This document shows, piece after piece, positions 37,610 to 47,477 of a DNA stretch of 64,000 nucleotides (position 1 is the first letter of the stretch; every line of letters begins with the position of its first letter). The stretch covers positions 26,519-90,518 of the forward strand of contig NZ_JACOIJ010000013.1 in NCBI RefSeq assembly GCF_014692495.1, read 5' to 3'. Made by a program: the position numbers and the translations under genes. The stretch comes from Sphingobacterium litopenaei (GTDB taxonomy: Bacteria; Bacteroidota; Bacteroidia; Sphingobacteriales; Sphingobacteriaceae). The notes below the pieces were generated by a model. The model made no database searches and was not told where the DNA came from. It saw nothing but the letters and a program-made list of their open reading frames with translations.

Positions 37610-37622
37610 TATGTCCTTATTT
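37589..37622. terminator. Bidirectional terminator
   Basis: 10-bp stem AAGGACATAC / GTATGTCCTT spanning the stop codon of the response regulator, with T-rich flanks on both strands; also serves the convergent GH76 gene. Confidence 0.8.
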
Positions 37623-37623
37623 G

Positions 37624-39060
37624 CTATTTCTTATTCTTCTTGAATTGATCGCAAAATGCCCACTGCGTCGCAAAGGAGAACATAAACATGCCCTCGACTT
37701 GGTTTTTCGCTTCGTCTTTATTCCATCCTCCTAACAAATCTGAAGGCAATAAACCTTTATAATTAAAATTAACATGCGAATACGCTATATTCTTATGGAA
37801 TGCTTCAATATATGGAGTTACTGAATTATCAAATGGGGCCAAATCTATGTAACCTCTTAAAAGGACAATATTAAACCAATTGCTAAATCCCTCATGTGGA
37901 AAAGTGTAATGATTTTGTACTTGTAAATTAGGTTTTGCAAAATGCTCAAAACTCGCCTTAGCCAAATTTTTGGCCTCTTCCAAATAGACTTTTTTCTTTG
38001 TTGCTCGATATAAGTCTACAGCTCCTGAAAGCATAGTGCCACTATTATAGGTAAAATTTTTACCAATTGGCTTATTCAATGCGGTGTGTGCTCTGAACTT
38101 TTCTCCATTTATTTCTTCATAAACAATAGAACAATTCGGGTCACAGCCTCCCATCATATCCGTATACACTCCATTATCATTTAGTAAATACTTCTTTTGC
38201 CATTCATATATTTTTACAGCGTAAGCCAAATAATAGTCTTTCTTGTTTATCGACCTAGTCTTTCTAGTTTTACGATCTTTGGTATCAATATATCGCTCAA
38301 AGACCTTATCCTTTTTTCCTTTATAGATTTCGTGCAGCCAAACAAGCGGACTAATCATTGGACCATTACTACAGGCGTGTTTGGTGACATAACCTGGTCC
38401 CCAAGGAATCCCGCCATATTCTTTACCATTTTCGTCCCGCGTCGCATCCCAGCCATCCAGTACATAAGATGTTAAATATTCTGCTTTTTGCAAGTATGTT
38501 TCATTTTTTGTTAAATGATACGAATCTAACAACTCGCGAATCAACCACATTTGATCGTCATATACATTATAAATACCTGATACTCTAGCCTTTCCTTTTT
38601 CATTCACTCTGTCCACAGCATATACACTCCAGGTATTTGTTTGTGTAAATGAGGTAAGCTCAAAAGTGCCTAAATAATAATCCGCGTTATCATATAATTT
38701 CTCGAGTAGATTTTTATACTTTTTAATGGTCTCCAAATCTTGTGAAGAAGATTGGTGCAAAGATTTTAAAATCGAATTCACAGCCTCAATAGCAGAAGTA
38801 TACATCCACACGCTTGCCTTTTCTCGCGAACGCTCTTGCGTAAACGGATTGTAAAATCTATACATAGTTGAATAATCTTGCGAAAAGTAATAGCGTAATG
38901 CATTATCTAGCAATTCCATACTTTTATTTAGATCCGAATTATGGGGCTTCAATTGAAATGTATCTGTAGTTGAAGCCTTTAGCTTTAAAGCTTCTGTATT
39001 ACACCACATCAATAAAATGCAAAAACAACAGGCTAGAGCTCTTTTAAGGGAAATATTCAT
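37624..39060 (-). CDS. GH76 family alpha-1,6-mannanase
   Basis: 478 residues with an N-terminal signal (MNISLKRALACCFCILLMW...). Alpha/alpha-barrel of family GH76; the adjacent catalytic aspartates are visible in GIYNVYDDQMWLIRELLDSY. Other family segments are NTWSVYAVDRV, GGIPWGPGYVTKHACSNGPM and NYNSGTMLSG-like FTYNSGTMLSGAVDLY. GH76 enzymes cut the alpha-1,6-mannan backbone of fungal cell walls. Diverges from the TIG-SusC-SusD operon and faces the response regulator, within the PUL. A GH125 alpha-1,6-mannosidase at 53118 would complement it. Confidence 0.88.
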   Translation of the reverse strand: MNISLKRALACCFCILLMWCNTEALKLKASTTDTFQLKPHNSDLNKSMELLDNALRYYFSQDYSTMYRFYNPFTQERSREKASVWMYTSAIEAVNSILKSLHQSSSQDLETIKKYKNLLEKLYDNADYYLGTFELTSFTQTNTWSVYAVDRVNEKGKARVSGIYNVYDDQMWLIRELLDSYHLTKNETYLQKAEYLTSYVLDGWDATRDENGKEYGGIPWGPGYVTKHACSNGPMISPLVWLHEIYKGKKDKVFERYIDTKDRKTRKTRSINKKDYYLAYAVKIYEWQKKYLLNDNGVYTDMMGGCDPNCSIVYEEINGEKFRAHTALNKPIGKNFTYNSGTMLSGAVDLYRATKKKVYLEEAKNLAKASFEHFAKPNLQVQNHYTFPHEGFSNWFNIVLLRGYIDLAPFDNSVTPYIEAFHKNIAYSHVNFNYKGLLPSDLLGGWNKDEAKNQVEGMFMFSFATQWAFCDQFKKNKK

Positions 39061-39417
39061 TATAGTTTATAATTTAGCAAATAAAATTCATAGGGTCAGG
39101 TTGTTATACCCTTCTATTTCGAAGATATTAATTAATAAATCGTATGTAAAATATATGAGACAAATTACATCTTTAATGAGAAAAATTGACATCCCAACCA
39201 ATTCATTATAAGCTAACTTTGAGTAATCAATTATAAATAAATTAGCATAATAAATTTAATTATTGTCGCACGCAAGCCCAACCAAATAGGATAATGAATT
39301 ATTTGGTTCTTGTCAGCTAAAAAAATCGAAAGTTAAAATCAATTAACTAAAACGATTTAGCTATTCTTAAATAATTAAGTTATTTCTAAGAAAAACATTT
39401 AGCCAATTATATCGCTT
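39061..39417. other. 357-bp divergent control region between GH76 and the TIG-SusCD operon
   Basis: No gene. It holds a perfect -7 element TAACTTTG at 39214-39221 (plus strand; no TTG at 19 bases), a 9-bp hairpin AACCAAATA / TATTTGGTT at 39280-39308, and a CG-centred near-palindrome at 39347-39360 listed separately. The long leader after 39214 could carry regulation. Confidence 0.45.
39347..39360. promoter_or_regulatory. CG-centred near-palindrome upstream of the TIG-SusCD operon
   Basis: CTAAAACGATTTAG, matching its reverse complement at 12 of 14 positions. It shares CTAAAACG and TTTA with the site at 53076-53089 upstream of GH125. The central CG and 14-base symmetry resemble LacI-family operators. 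No LacI-family gene is in the window. Confidence 0.4.
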
Positions 39418-40863
39418 ATGAGAAACATAACTACATTAAGCTTTACCCATAATTACAAACATTTGCTATGGATGGTATTAACCATTGCATTTGGATTATG
39501 GTCATGCAAATCAGAACAACAAACCACAGAAACGGTCACACCCTTCAACCCTAGCCAACCCGTAGTGGTATCCGATTTTACACCGAAAACTGGTGGAGCG
39601 GGCCAACGCTTAGTAATTTATGGCAAAAACTTTGGGAACGATCCTTCTATCATTAATGTCACTATTGGTGGACAACCAGCAATTGTGATTAGTGCACAAG
39701 GAGAATCTATTTATTGCTTAGTTCCATCTAAGGCATATGAAGGGGATATCGAGGTGCGTATTGGGGAAAATCAAACTCCAGTTATTGGTAAAGCAAACGA
39801 AAAGTTTGCCTATCAACGTAAAATGGTAGTATCTACCGTAATAGGCTACCGCAATGAACGCGGAGATGAACCTTGGAGAGATGGAAAATTCAAAGATCCT
39901 GACCAAAATAAAATGGCCAGTGGATTTTGGGAACCTTCACACATGAAGTTTGATCCTAAAAATCCAAAGCATTTGTGGGTAACTTTTGACAATAATAATG
40001 GGCTATACTTACTGAATTTTCAGGACAGTACCGTAACCAAAGTGAGATCCAACTTCAATAGACCACGCAGCGTAGATTTCACTTTAGATGGAGATCATAT
40101 GATTATTGCAGAAGATCGCGGAGGTGAAAATGATGGTGCCACCACCCTATTATCTCGTGGAAGAAACTTTTTAGATACAGAAATTTTAACACGCTACCGT
40201 CAATGCAACGGCGCTACTGTACATCCAGTCAATGGAGAGATGTATTTCAACAGTTACGAAAAAGGTCAATTTTTCAAATTTGATATGAATAAGTATTTCT
40301 CTCAGGGTTTAGGGCAGAAAGATTATGAAACTCTATTCTTTGTACATGATCCACAATGGGAATATAAGACATTTATTCATCCAACAGGGAACTATGCGTA
40401 TATCATTGTGATTAATAGACATTATATATTGCGCATAGACTACAACTGGGAAAAGAAACAATTTAACCAACCTTATCTGGTTTGTGGGCAGTTAAAAAGT
40501 GCGGGTTATACAGATGGTGTAGGAGCAAGCGTAAGACTTAATGAGCCTTATCAAGGTGTATTCGTGAAAAATGAGGATTATGCCGCTGCTGGCAAAACTG
40601 ATGAATATGATTTCTATTTCACTGACCAATTAAATCACGCGATTCGCAAACTTACACCAGATGGTATTGTATCCACTTTTGCTGGACGCGGAAGTTCTAG
40701 TCTCAACGGTAATCCATGGGGTTATGTGGACGGTGATTTAAGATTGGAAGCTCGCTTTGATAGACCTACCGGTATTGCCTACAGTGAGGAAGAGAAAGCA
40801 TTCTATATCGGTGATCGTGCCAATAGACGCTTCAGAAAAATTGCTTTGGAAGGTGATAATTAA
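39418..40863 (+). CDS. IPT/TIG-domain lipoprotein with NHL-like propeller
   Basis: 481 residues. SPII signal ending LWSC, then KSEQ. Residues about 45-125 form an IPT/TIG immunoglobulin-like domain (VVSDFTPKTGGAGQRLVIYGKNFGNDPSIINVTIGG). The rest is a predicted beta-propeller with NHL-like blades (RPRSVDFTLDGDHMIIAEDRGG, FYFTDQLNHAIRKLTPDGIVSTFAG, RPTGIAYSEEEKAFYIGDRANRRFRKI). Such proteins are the glycan-binding accessory of many PULs, held on the cell surface. Directly precedes SusC by 58 bases. Confidence 0.85.
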   Translation: MRNITTLSFTHNYKHLLWMVLTIAFGLWSCKSEQQTTETVTPFNPSQPVVVSDFTPKTGGAGQRLVIYGKNFGNDPSIINVTIGGQPAIVISAQGESIYCLVPSKAYEGDIEVRIGENQTPVIGKANEKFAYQRKMVVSTVIGYRNERGDEPWRDGKFKDPDQNKMASGFWEPSHMKFDPKNPKHLWVTFDNNNGLYLLNFQDSTVTKVRSNFNRPRSVDFTLDGDHMIIAEDRGGENDGATTLLSRGRNFLDTEILTRYRQCNGATVHPVNGEMYFNSYEKGQFFKFDMNKYFSQGLGQKDYETLFFVHDPQWEYKTFIHPTGNYAYIIVINRHYILRIDYNWEKKQFNQPYLVCGQLKSAGYTDGVGASVRLNEPYQGVFVKNEDYAAAGKTDEYDFYFTDQLNHAIRKLTPDGIVSTFAGRGSSSLNGNPWGYVDGDLRLEARFDRPTGIAYSEEEKAFYIGDRANRRFRKIALEGDN

Positions 40864-40921
40864 GCTAACCAAATAACACGTAATATTCAAAAAATCACAA
40901 CCTTAGTAACAGCATAGAATT

Positions 40922-43900
40922 ATGAATAAATTCTTACTAACCTGTTTTTTACTTCTTAGCGTCATCAGTCTGACGTTAGCACAGGAAATAGTTGAAGTAA
41001 CTGGTATTGTTTTAGATGCACAAAAAAATCCTTTACCAGGTGTTACTGTCCATGTACTGGATGCACCTGGCCTGGGAACAATCACAGATAATAAAGGACA
41101 ATACAAAATTAAAGCAGAACGCTATAAAAAATTAGTTTTCAGATCAGTAGGTTATAAAACCCAAGAGATTCTGATTAAAGATGATTTCAAGATTAATATT
41201 ACCCTACTCGAAGATGAATCCAATGTATTAGAAGAGGTAGTCGTGACGGGTATGGGTAACCAGACTAAACTGACCCTCACAGGAGCTGTCACAACAGTGA
41301 ATGTTGATGATTTGAAATCGAATCCTACTTCTAGTATTACGAATGCTTTGGCGGGAAATGTAGCTGGTGTAATGGCGATGATGCAATCCGGACAACCTGG
41401 AAGAAATATATCTGAATTCTGGATTCGTGGTATATCTACTTTTGGAGGAGGAACATCGGCATTAGTTCTTGTGGACAATATCGAACGAAACATCAATGAT
41501 ATTAACATCGAAGATATCGAATCCATATCCGTACTTAAAGATGCCGCAGTAACAGCAATTTACGGTTCCAAAGGAGCTAATGGTGTAATTTTAATCACTA
41601 CAAAACGTGGTAAAGAAGGTAAAATCAACATCAGTGTCAAAAGTGAAACCATTTATAATACGCGTACCATCACGCCGGAGTTTGAAGATGGTTTTACCTA
41701 CGCTAAGCTTTTAAATGAAGCGCGTATTACAAGAAATTTTGAGCCAGTTTACCAACCCGAAGAACTTGAAATTTTACGATTAGGGCTTGATCCCGATTTG
41801 TATCCAAATGTAGATTGGCAAGATAAATTATTAAACGACGGCGCTATGACCTACCGTGCTAATTTGAATATGAGTGGTGGTGGTTCGACTGCACGATATT
41901 TCGTTTCAGGTAGCTATATCGAGGAAGGTGGTATGTATAAAATTGATGAAAATCTAAAAAAGGATTACAATACCAACGCCAATTACAAAAGATGGAATTA
42001 CCGTCTTAATACTGATATGAACATCACCAAAACTACAATATTAAAAGTCGGCGTAGCGGGAGCTTTAGGAAAGCGCAATAGTCCGGGCTTAGGAGATGGA
42101 GACTTTTGGGGTGCCTTATTTGGATATTCCCCAATTAATTATCCGATAACCTATTCCAATGGACGGATTCCTGCTGCAGGTGAAGGAAATAAAACCAATC
42201 CTTGGGTAATGGCTACACAGTCAGGCTATAACGAAAACTGGACTAATAATATTCAAATTGACATTAATGTTGAACAAAATTTAGATTTTATTACAAGAGG
42301 TCTTCGCGGAAGGGGAATAATTGGCTATGATACTTGGAACAACAATAATATTAGAAGGTTAAAATGGCCAGAACAATGGCGCGCAGATCGAGCACGTAAT
42401 GTGAATACTGGAGAAATTATTTTCTATAAAGTATCGGATCCAAGAGAAATGTATCAAGAGAGTTCTGCTAGTGGTAATAGAAGGGAATTCTTAGATTTCA
42501 TGTTTAATTATGACCGTGGATTCAATGGGCACAATGTAGGTGCTGTAGCACGCTTTACGCGTGATGCACTTGTTCAAACAGTTAATTTAGGAAATGATAT
42601 TAAAAATGGTATAGCGCGCAGAAATGAAGCTTTAGCTGGTCGACTAACCTACAATTTTAGAAATCGCTACTTTACAGATTTCAACTTTGGATATACAGGT
42701 TCTGAAAACTTTTCTCGCGGCAATCAATACGGCTTCTTCCCTGCTGTATCCTTTGCTTGGAATATTTCAGAAGAAAAAATATTTAAAGAAAATGCCGATT
42801 GGATGGATTTGCTAAAAGTAAGATTCTCTTATGGTAAAACAGGTAATGACCAACTCATGGGAGGTGAGCGTTTCCCTTATCTTTACAATATCTCTACGGC
42901 AGGAGGATACCAATGGGCTGACTTCGGATCTGATAGAGGATATGGAGGATTAAGATATTCCCAAGTAGCTTCACCTTATGTATCTTGGGAGGTATCTATT
43001 AAGAAAAACTTAGGTTTCGACATCAATCTATTCAAAAACAAATTTGAAAGTTCTATTGAATTGTTTGATGAGAAACGTACCGACATTTATATGCCAAGAA
43101 ATTTCCTACCTGAAATTGTAGGATTAGAAAGTATTCCTCGCGCCAATGTTGGAGAGGTTAGTTCTAAAGGTTTCGAAGGAAGATTCTCTTATAGACAAAA
43201 AATAGGTGAAGTAAACATTACAGCCCGTGGAAATGTCACCTATAGCAAAAATAAAATAATAGAAAGAGACGAAGAAAACAATGTTTATCCGTACCAAAAT
43301 TCAGAAGGATTTCGTGTAGATCAAGCGAAAGGTTTGATAGCATTGGGTCTATTTAAAGACTATGAAGATATCAGAAACAGCCCTACACAGACCTTCGGGG
43401 TTTACCAACCTGGGGATATCAAATACAAAGATGTAAACGGAGATGGCGTGGTCGACAATGGTGATATTGTAGCTATTGGTGCGACTAGAAGACCCAATTT
43501 AATATATGGTTTAGGATCTTCATTTCAATGGAAAGGAATCGACATCAATTTGCATATTCAAGGTGCGGGAAAATCCACTTTTTCTACCTACGGAAAGACA
43601 GTATATGTGTTTAGTGAAGGTGAATGGGGACAGGTCATGAAAGGGATTATGGGAGATAACAGATGGATTTCAGCAGATATTTCAGGAGATCCTTCTACAG
43701 AAGATCCAAATGCTTCCTACCCAAGATTAAGTTATGGCTCAAATCCAAATAATTTCAGAGAATCTACTTATTGGTTAAGAAATGGTAAATACTTAAGACT
43801 TAAAAATATTGATATTGGTTATTCATTGCCTAAAAGTCTTACTAATAGAATCAGAACCAACAATATTAGACTCTTTTTAGCAGGTCACAACTTGTTGACT

Positions 43901-44002
43901 TGGTCAGAATTCAAACTTTGGGATCCGGAATTGGCGACACCTCGAGGAGAAGATTATCCATTGCCAAAATCAGTAACTTTTGGTGTAAACATAAACCTGT
44001 AA
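40922..44002 (+). CDS. SusC/RagA-family TonB-linked outer-membrane transporter (PUL)
   Basis: 1026 residues. Signal peptide (MNKFLLTCFLLLSVISLTLA), carboxypeptidase-like domain (about 25-105, VTGIVLDAQKNPLPGVTVHV), the SusC hallmark LEEVVVTGMGNQTK, plug (LVLVDNIERNINDI, IESISVLKDAAVTAIYGSKGANGVILITTKRG) and a barrel ending in GVNINL. Imports oligosaccharide through the outer membrane together with the SusD protein that follows after 11 bases. GH76 next door and GH125 nearby point to a mannan-type substrate, with GH2 and DUF1680 enzymes suggesting side chains. Confidence 0.94.
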   Translation: MNKFLLTCFLLLSVISLTLAQEIVEVTGIVLDAQKNPLPGVTVHVLDAPGLGTITDNKGQYKIKAERYKKLVFRSVGYKTQEILIKDDFKINITLLEDESNVLEEVVVTGMGNQTKLTLTGAVTTVNVDDLKSNPTSSITNALAGNVAGVMAMMQSGQPGRNISEFWIRGISTFGGGTSALVLVDNIERNINDINIEDIESISVLKDAAVTAIYGSKGANGVILITTKRGKEGKINISVKSETIYNTRTITPEFEDGFTYAKLLNEARITRNFEPVYQPEELEILRLGLDPDLYPNVDWQDKLLNDGAMTYRANLNMSGGGSTARYFVSGSYIEEGGMYKIDENLKKDYNTNANYKRWNYRLNTDMNITKTTILKVGVAGALGKRNSPGLGDGDFWGALFGYSPINYPITYSNGRIPAAGEGNKTNPWVMATQSGYNENWTNNIQIDINVEQNLDFITRGLRGRGIIGYDTWNNNNIRRLKWPEQWRADRARNVNTGEIIFYKVSDPREMYQESSASGNRREFLDFMFNYDRGFNGHNVGAVARFTRDALVQTVNLGNDIKNGIARRNEALAGRLTYNFRNRYFTDFNFGYTGSENFSRGNQYGFFPAVSFAWNISEEKIFKENADWMDLLKVRFSYGKTGNDQLMGGERFPYLYNISTAGGYQWADFGSDRGYGGLRYSQVASPYVSWEVSIKKNLGFDINLFKNKFESSIELFDEKRTDIYMPRNFLPEIVGLESIPRANVGEVSSKGFEGRFSYRQKIGEVNITARGNVTYSKNKIIERDEENNVYPYQNSEGFRVDQAKGLIALGLFKDYEDIRNSPTQTFGVYQPGDIKYKDVNGDGVVDNGDIVAIGATRRPNLIYGLGSSFQWKGIDINLHIQGAGKSTFSTYGKTVYVFSEGEWGQVMKGIMGDNRWISADISGDPSTEDPNASYPRLSYGSNPNNFRESTYWLRNGKYLRLKNIDIGYSLPKSLTNRIRTNNIRLFLAGHNLLTWSEFKLWDPELATPRGEDYPLPKSVTFGVNINL

Positions 44003-44013
44003 AAGTAAAAGAA

Positions 44014-46065
44014 ATGCGAAAATCAATATATTATTTACCTATACTAATAGCTTTTATCTGTATTAGTTCCTGTCAAAAAGGATACTTAGAATCCGACACA
44101 CTATTTAAAGATAGAATGACTGAGGAGAAAGTTTTTGAAAGCAAAAACTATGCTGAACAATGGCTAGCTCACATCTTTGAAGAATTTAAGGGTATTAATG
44201 CGGACGTAGCGAGTAAAGGTAATACACCGCACAATTTTTCGGATGATATGTATTACGGTGACCGTGACAAAGATTATGATCCCTCGAAAAATGAACTATC
44301 GTACAATATGTTCAAAATGGGATTGTATACCGAAAACGACATGCAAGGTTCATGGACGCAATCGTATCGTGGGATACGAAATGCGACAACATTTATTCAT
44401 AAGATATACATGAATAAAGAAATGTCTGCTGATGAAATCGAAGATTATCGTGGACAAGCGCGCTTCGCACGTGCTTACCTGTACTGGCTATTGCTTCGTA
44501 AATACGGTCCTATTCCAATACTTCCAGATGAGGGATTGGATTATACGGATAGTTATGACGAATTAGCTACACCACGAAATACTTACGAAGAATGTGCCGA
44601 ATTTATCAGTAGTGAAATGCTACAAGCGGCCAAAGAAATGGAAAAATTGGGCTTATCTAGAGGACAAGATGCTTCCGCTAGACCTACAGTAGGTGCAGCA
44701 TTAGCCACACGTGCTAAAGCCTTACTATATGCTGCAAGTCCAATGGCAAACGGTAATAATTCTGAATTTGCTGCAAAGCTTGTGGATCATGAAGGTAAAA
44801 GATTATTGTCAGCAGAATATCAAGAAGTAAAATGGGCTAAAGCTGCTGCTGCTGCTCGTGATGTTATGGAGCTCGGTGTATATGAATTATATACTGTTCC
44901 TATCCAAGTAACGGGAAATGATGCTACTATTATCCCACCAAACGATGGTAATTTTGCCAACAAGGATTGGCCATTGGGTTGGGCGAACATAGATCCTACG
45001 AAATCTTATGCACAAGTATTTGATGGAACACTTGTACCTTCAGGTAATCCAGAACTGATCTTTACCAGAGGAAACAATCAAAGCTCGGAAGATATAAGAA
45101 TGATGGTTGCGCATGCCTTGCCAAGATCAGCAACAGGTTGGAATACGCATGGATTGACGCAAAAATTGGTAGATGCCTACTACATGAATGACGGTACGGA
45201 TGTACCGGGTAAAGATAAAGAAATAGGACGTGGAAATGGATCCAACCGGGCAACAGGTTATGTAACGGCCAATGACGTTGCAGCGCGTCGATACAGACCG
45301 TTGATGGAAGGTGTATCTCTCCAATACGCCAATAGAGAACCAAGGTTTTATGCTTCTGTAGCTTTCAACGGTAGTTTCTGGACACTTTTCAATGAAACGC
45401 AAGAACGTAACCGAAATCAACAAGTATTCTATTATAGAGAAGATTCACGTGGAAACGGTTTCAATTCCTCGAATGCATACTGGTTAAGAACAGGATTCGG
45501 TATTAAAAAATATGTTCATCCAAGTGATACTTATGAGGGAGGTATTGCAGAGCGTATTGTGCAAAAAGCCGAACCGGCTATTCGCTACGCCGATATACTA
45601 TTGATGTACGCAGAAGCGCTCAATGAATTAGATGGTTCACACAGTATTGCATCATGGAAAGGAACCACCTATTCCCTATCTCGAGATATTACCGAAATAC
45701 AAAAAGGTATTCATCCCGTAAGAATACGTGCAGGTGTACCTGACTATTCCGCAGCAATTTATTCTAATAAAGCTGAATTACGTAAAACGATTAAGAGAGA
45801 GAGATTTATTGAATTGCTTGCAGAAGGTCAACGCTATTATGATTTGAGACGTTGGTTGGATGCTGCTGTGGAAGAAGCTCTACCTGTGTATGGTTGTAAT
45901 ATATTGATGAATGCAGGTAATAGAGATCTATTCCATACACCAGTAGCGACTTGGGTATTGAAAACAACATTTGCAGACAAAATGTGGTTTTGGCCTATTA
46001 AACATTCGGAACTAAAAAGAAATAAAAAACTTACGCAAAATCCGGGTTGGACATATAACGATTAA
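44014..46065 (+). CDS. SusD/RagB-family surface lipoprotein (PUL)
   Basis: 683 residues from ATG 44014, which begins the SPII signal MRKSIYYLPILIAFICISSC; the frame extends 38 codons upstream into SusC. SusD features: RGIRNATTFIHKIYM, GQARFARAYLYWLLLRKYGPIPI, the RYADILLMYAEALNEL segment and the C-terminal RERFIELLAEGQRYYDLRRW. It is longer than the other SusD in this window (486), in line with the RagB/SusD subfamily. Caps the SusC barrel. Confidence 0.94.
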   Translation: MRKSIYYLPILIAFICISSCQKGYLESDTLFKDRMTEEKVFESKNYAEQWLAHIFEEFKGINADVASKGNTPHNFSDDMYYGDRDKDYDPSKNELSYNMFKMGLYTENDMQGSWTQSYRGIRNATTFIHKIYMNKEMSADEIEDYRGQARFARAYLYWLLLRKYGPIPILPDEGLDYTDSYDELATPRNTYEECAEFISSEMLQAAKEMEKLGLSRGQDASARPTVGAALATRAKALLYAASPMANGNNSEFAAKLVDHEGKRLLSAEYQEVKWAKAAAAARDVMELGVYELYTVPIQVTGNDATIIPPNDGNFANKDWPLGWANIDPTKSYAQVFDGTLVPSGNPELIFTRGNNQSSEDIRMMVAHALPRSATGWNTHGLTQKLVDAYYMNDGTDVPGKDKEIGRGNGSNRATGYVTANDVAARRYRPLMEGVSLQYANREPRFYASVAFNGSFWTLFNETQERNRNQQVFYYREDSRGNGFNSSNAYWLRTGFGIKKYVHPSDTYEGGIAERIVQKAEPAIRYADILLMYAEALNELDGSHSIASWKGTTYSLSRDITEIQKGIHPVRIRAGVPDYSAAIYSNKAELRKTIKRERFIELLAEGQRYYDLRRWLDAAVEEALPVYGCNILMNAGNRDLFHTPVATWVLKTTFADKMWFWPIKHSELKRNKKLTQNPGWTYND

Positions 46066-46074
46066 GAGTATCAC

Positions 46075-47055
46075 ATGAAAAAGAATTATATAAAATATTT
46101 AGTCTTAGCACTTTTATTTGCTAACACCTCATGTAATGACGAATGGAAGGAAGAACAATATGAAAACTACATTTCATTCAAAGCTCCTTTAGGCAATCAG
46201 GGCGTTTCGGACATCTACGTACGTTATAAGGATAATCAAAAAACGACTTTTAAGTTGCCTGTTGTGGTGAGTGGGTCGACTACGAATGCACAAAACATTT
46301 CGGTCAAAATAGATGTAGATCGAGATACTTTGGATATCTTAAATTATGAAAGATTTCAAAATAGAACCGATTTCTATTACAGAATGCTTCCGAGTGAATA
46401 TTTTTCTTTCAATCCAACTTTAGACATAAAATCTGGAGAAAACATCGGCTTGTTAAATATTGATTTCACGCTAAAGAATATCAATCTAGTTGAAAAATGG
46501 GTGTTGCCTTTGACTATTGTGGAAGGATCATCTTCTTACACGCCTCATCCACGCAAACATTACAAAAAAGCGCTATTGCGAGTAAATCCGTTTAATAATT
46601 TCTCTGGGACATACGGAGGGACTGCTTTAAGAACTTTTATGGATGGAGCCGAAAATGAAACTTCCATCGTCAAAAGTGAAGTAAAAGCCTATGTGGTGGA
46701 TGAAAATACCGTTTTCTTCTATGCAGGCGCCCTTGATGAAGAAAGACAAGATAGACAGAACTATAAGATTTATGCTCGTTTCAACGACAGTGGCGGCGTA
46801 GAATTGTACGCGGATAATCCGCTTCTGAATTTTGTGGTAAACAAAGATTTGAGTTATACGGTGAATGAAATGATCGAACCGAACTATCCATACTTGCTAC
46901 GGAGAACAATAACAATTAACAATATAGATTATAATTTTACAGACTATACGATGATACCCAATATCAATATTCGGTATGCTGTAAAAGGAACCCTGAGTTT
47001 ACAACGTGTATTAAATACGCAAATACCTGACGAAGACCAGGCTATTCAGTGGTAA
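46075..47055 (+). CDS. DUF4973/DUF4361-type surface lipoprotein
   Basis: 326 residues, 9 bases after SusD. SPII signal ending LFANTSC, then NDEWKEEQYENYISFKAPL, the typical opening of PUL proteins labelled DUF4973. An N-terminal beta-sandwich (about 25-170, with VSGSTTNAQNISVKIDVDRDTLDILN and LKNINLVEKWVLPLTIVEGSS) is followed by a DUF4361-like lipocalin-type C-terminal half (FSGTYGGTALRTF..., YTMIPNINIRYAVKGTLSLQRV). Likely an extra glycan-binding protein of the SusCD complex. No catalytic residues seen. Ends at a terminator. Confidence 0.8.
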   Translation: MKKNYIKYLVLALLFANTSCNDEWKEEQYENYISFKAPLGNQGVSDIYVRYKDNQKTTFKLPVVVSGSTTNAQNISVKIDVDRDTLDILNYERFQNRTDFYYRMLPSEYFSFNPTLDIKSGENIGLLNIDFTLKNINLVEKWVLPLTIVEGSSSYTPHPRKHYKKALLRVNPFNNFSGTYGGTALRTFMDGAENETSIVKSEVKAYVVDENTVFFYAGALDEERQDRQNYKIYARFNDSGGVELYADNPLLNFVVNKDLSYTVNEMIEPNYPYLLRRTITINNIDYNFTDYTMIPNINIRYAVKGTLSLQRVLNTQIPDEDQAIQW

Positions 47056-47070
47056 TGGAGAACGAACAGA

Positions 47071-47104
47071 AAAGCCCTATCAAAATTGATAGGGCTTTAA
47101 TTTT
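47071..47104. terminator. Bidirectional terminator
   Basis: 13-bp perfect stem AAAGCCCTATCAA / TTGATAGGGCTTT with T-rich tails on both strands; separates the SusCD operon from the convergent DUF3467 gene. Confidence 0.9.
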
Positions 47105-47455
47105 TTACGCTTCGCCTTTTGGGTGAAGATCCAAAGGATAAGGAAAATCTTTAGATACTGATTCAGCTTGTTGTTGCTGTTGGTTTTGTGCGGCAGCTTT
47201 TAACTGCGCTTCAAAACGTGCTAAATTATCTTGTAATGCACCTAATAAACGAGCTGCATGCTCAGGCGTCATAATGATTCTTGATTTTACTTTAGCTTTA
47301 GGCATTCCTGGCATTACTTGGATAAAATCCAATACAAATTCTGAAGAAGAATGGTTAATGATAGCCAAGTTAGAATAAATACCCTCAGCTACTTCTTCTG
47401 ATAACTCGATACTTAATTCGTTATTTTGTGGAAGGTTTTGATTTTTTTCACTCAT
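47105..47455 (-). CDS. DUF3467 family protein
   Basis: 116 residues, no signal peptide. The core ELSIELSEEVAEGIYSNLAIINHSSSEFVLDFIQVMPGMPKAKVKSRIIMTPEHAARLLGALQDN (split here only for reading) matches DUF3467, a small cytoplasmic beta-rich family conserved in Bacteroidota with no assigned role. The tail is Gln/Ala-rich. Lies 22 bases downstream of the M42 peptidase gene on the same strand, probably co-transcribed. Confidence 0.88.
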   Translation of the reverse strand: MSEKNQNLPQNNELSIELSEEVAEGIYSNLAIINHSSSEFVLDFIQVMPGMPKAKVKSRIIMTPEHAARLLGALQDNLARFEAQLKAAAQNQQQQQAESVSKDFPYPLDLHPKGEA

Positions 47456-47477
47456 CTCTATACTATTTAATCTTTAT

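Noticed and set aside
41152..41526. 124-codon antisense frame in the second SusC gene
   Set aside because: Shadow of the conserved plug region; no independent support.
45062..45423. Two antisense frames in the second SusD gene
   Set aside because: Overlapping shadows with no recognisable features.
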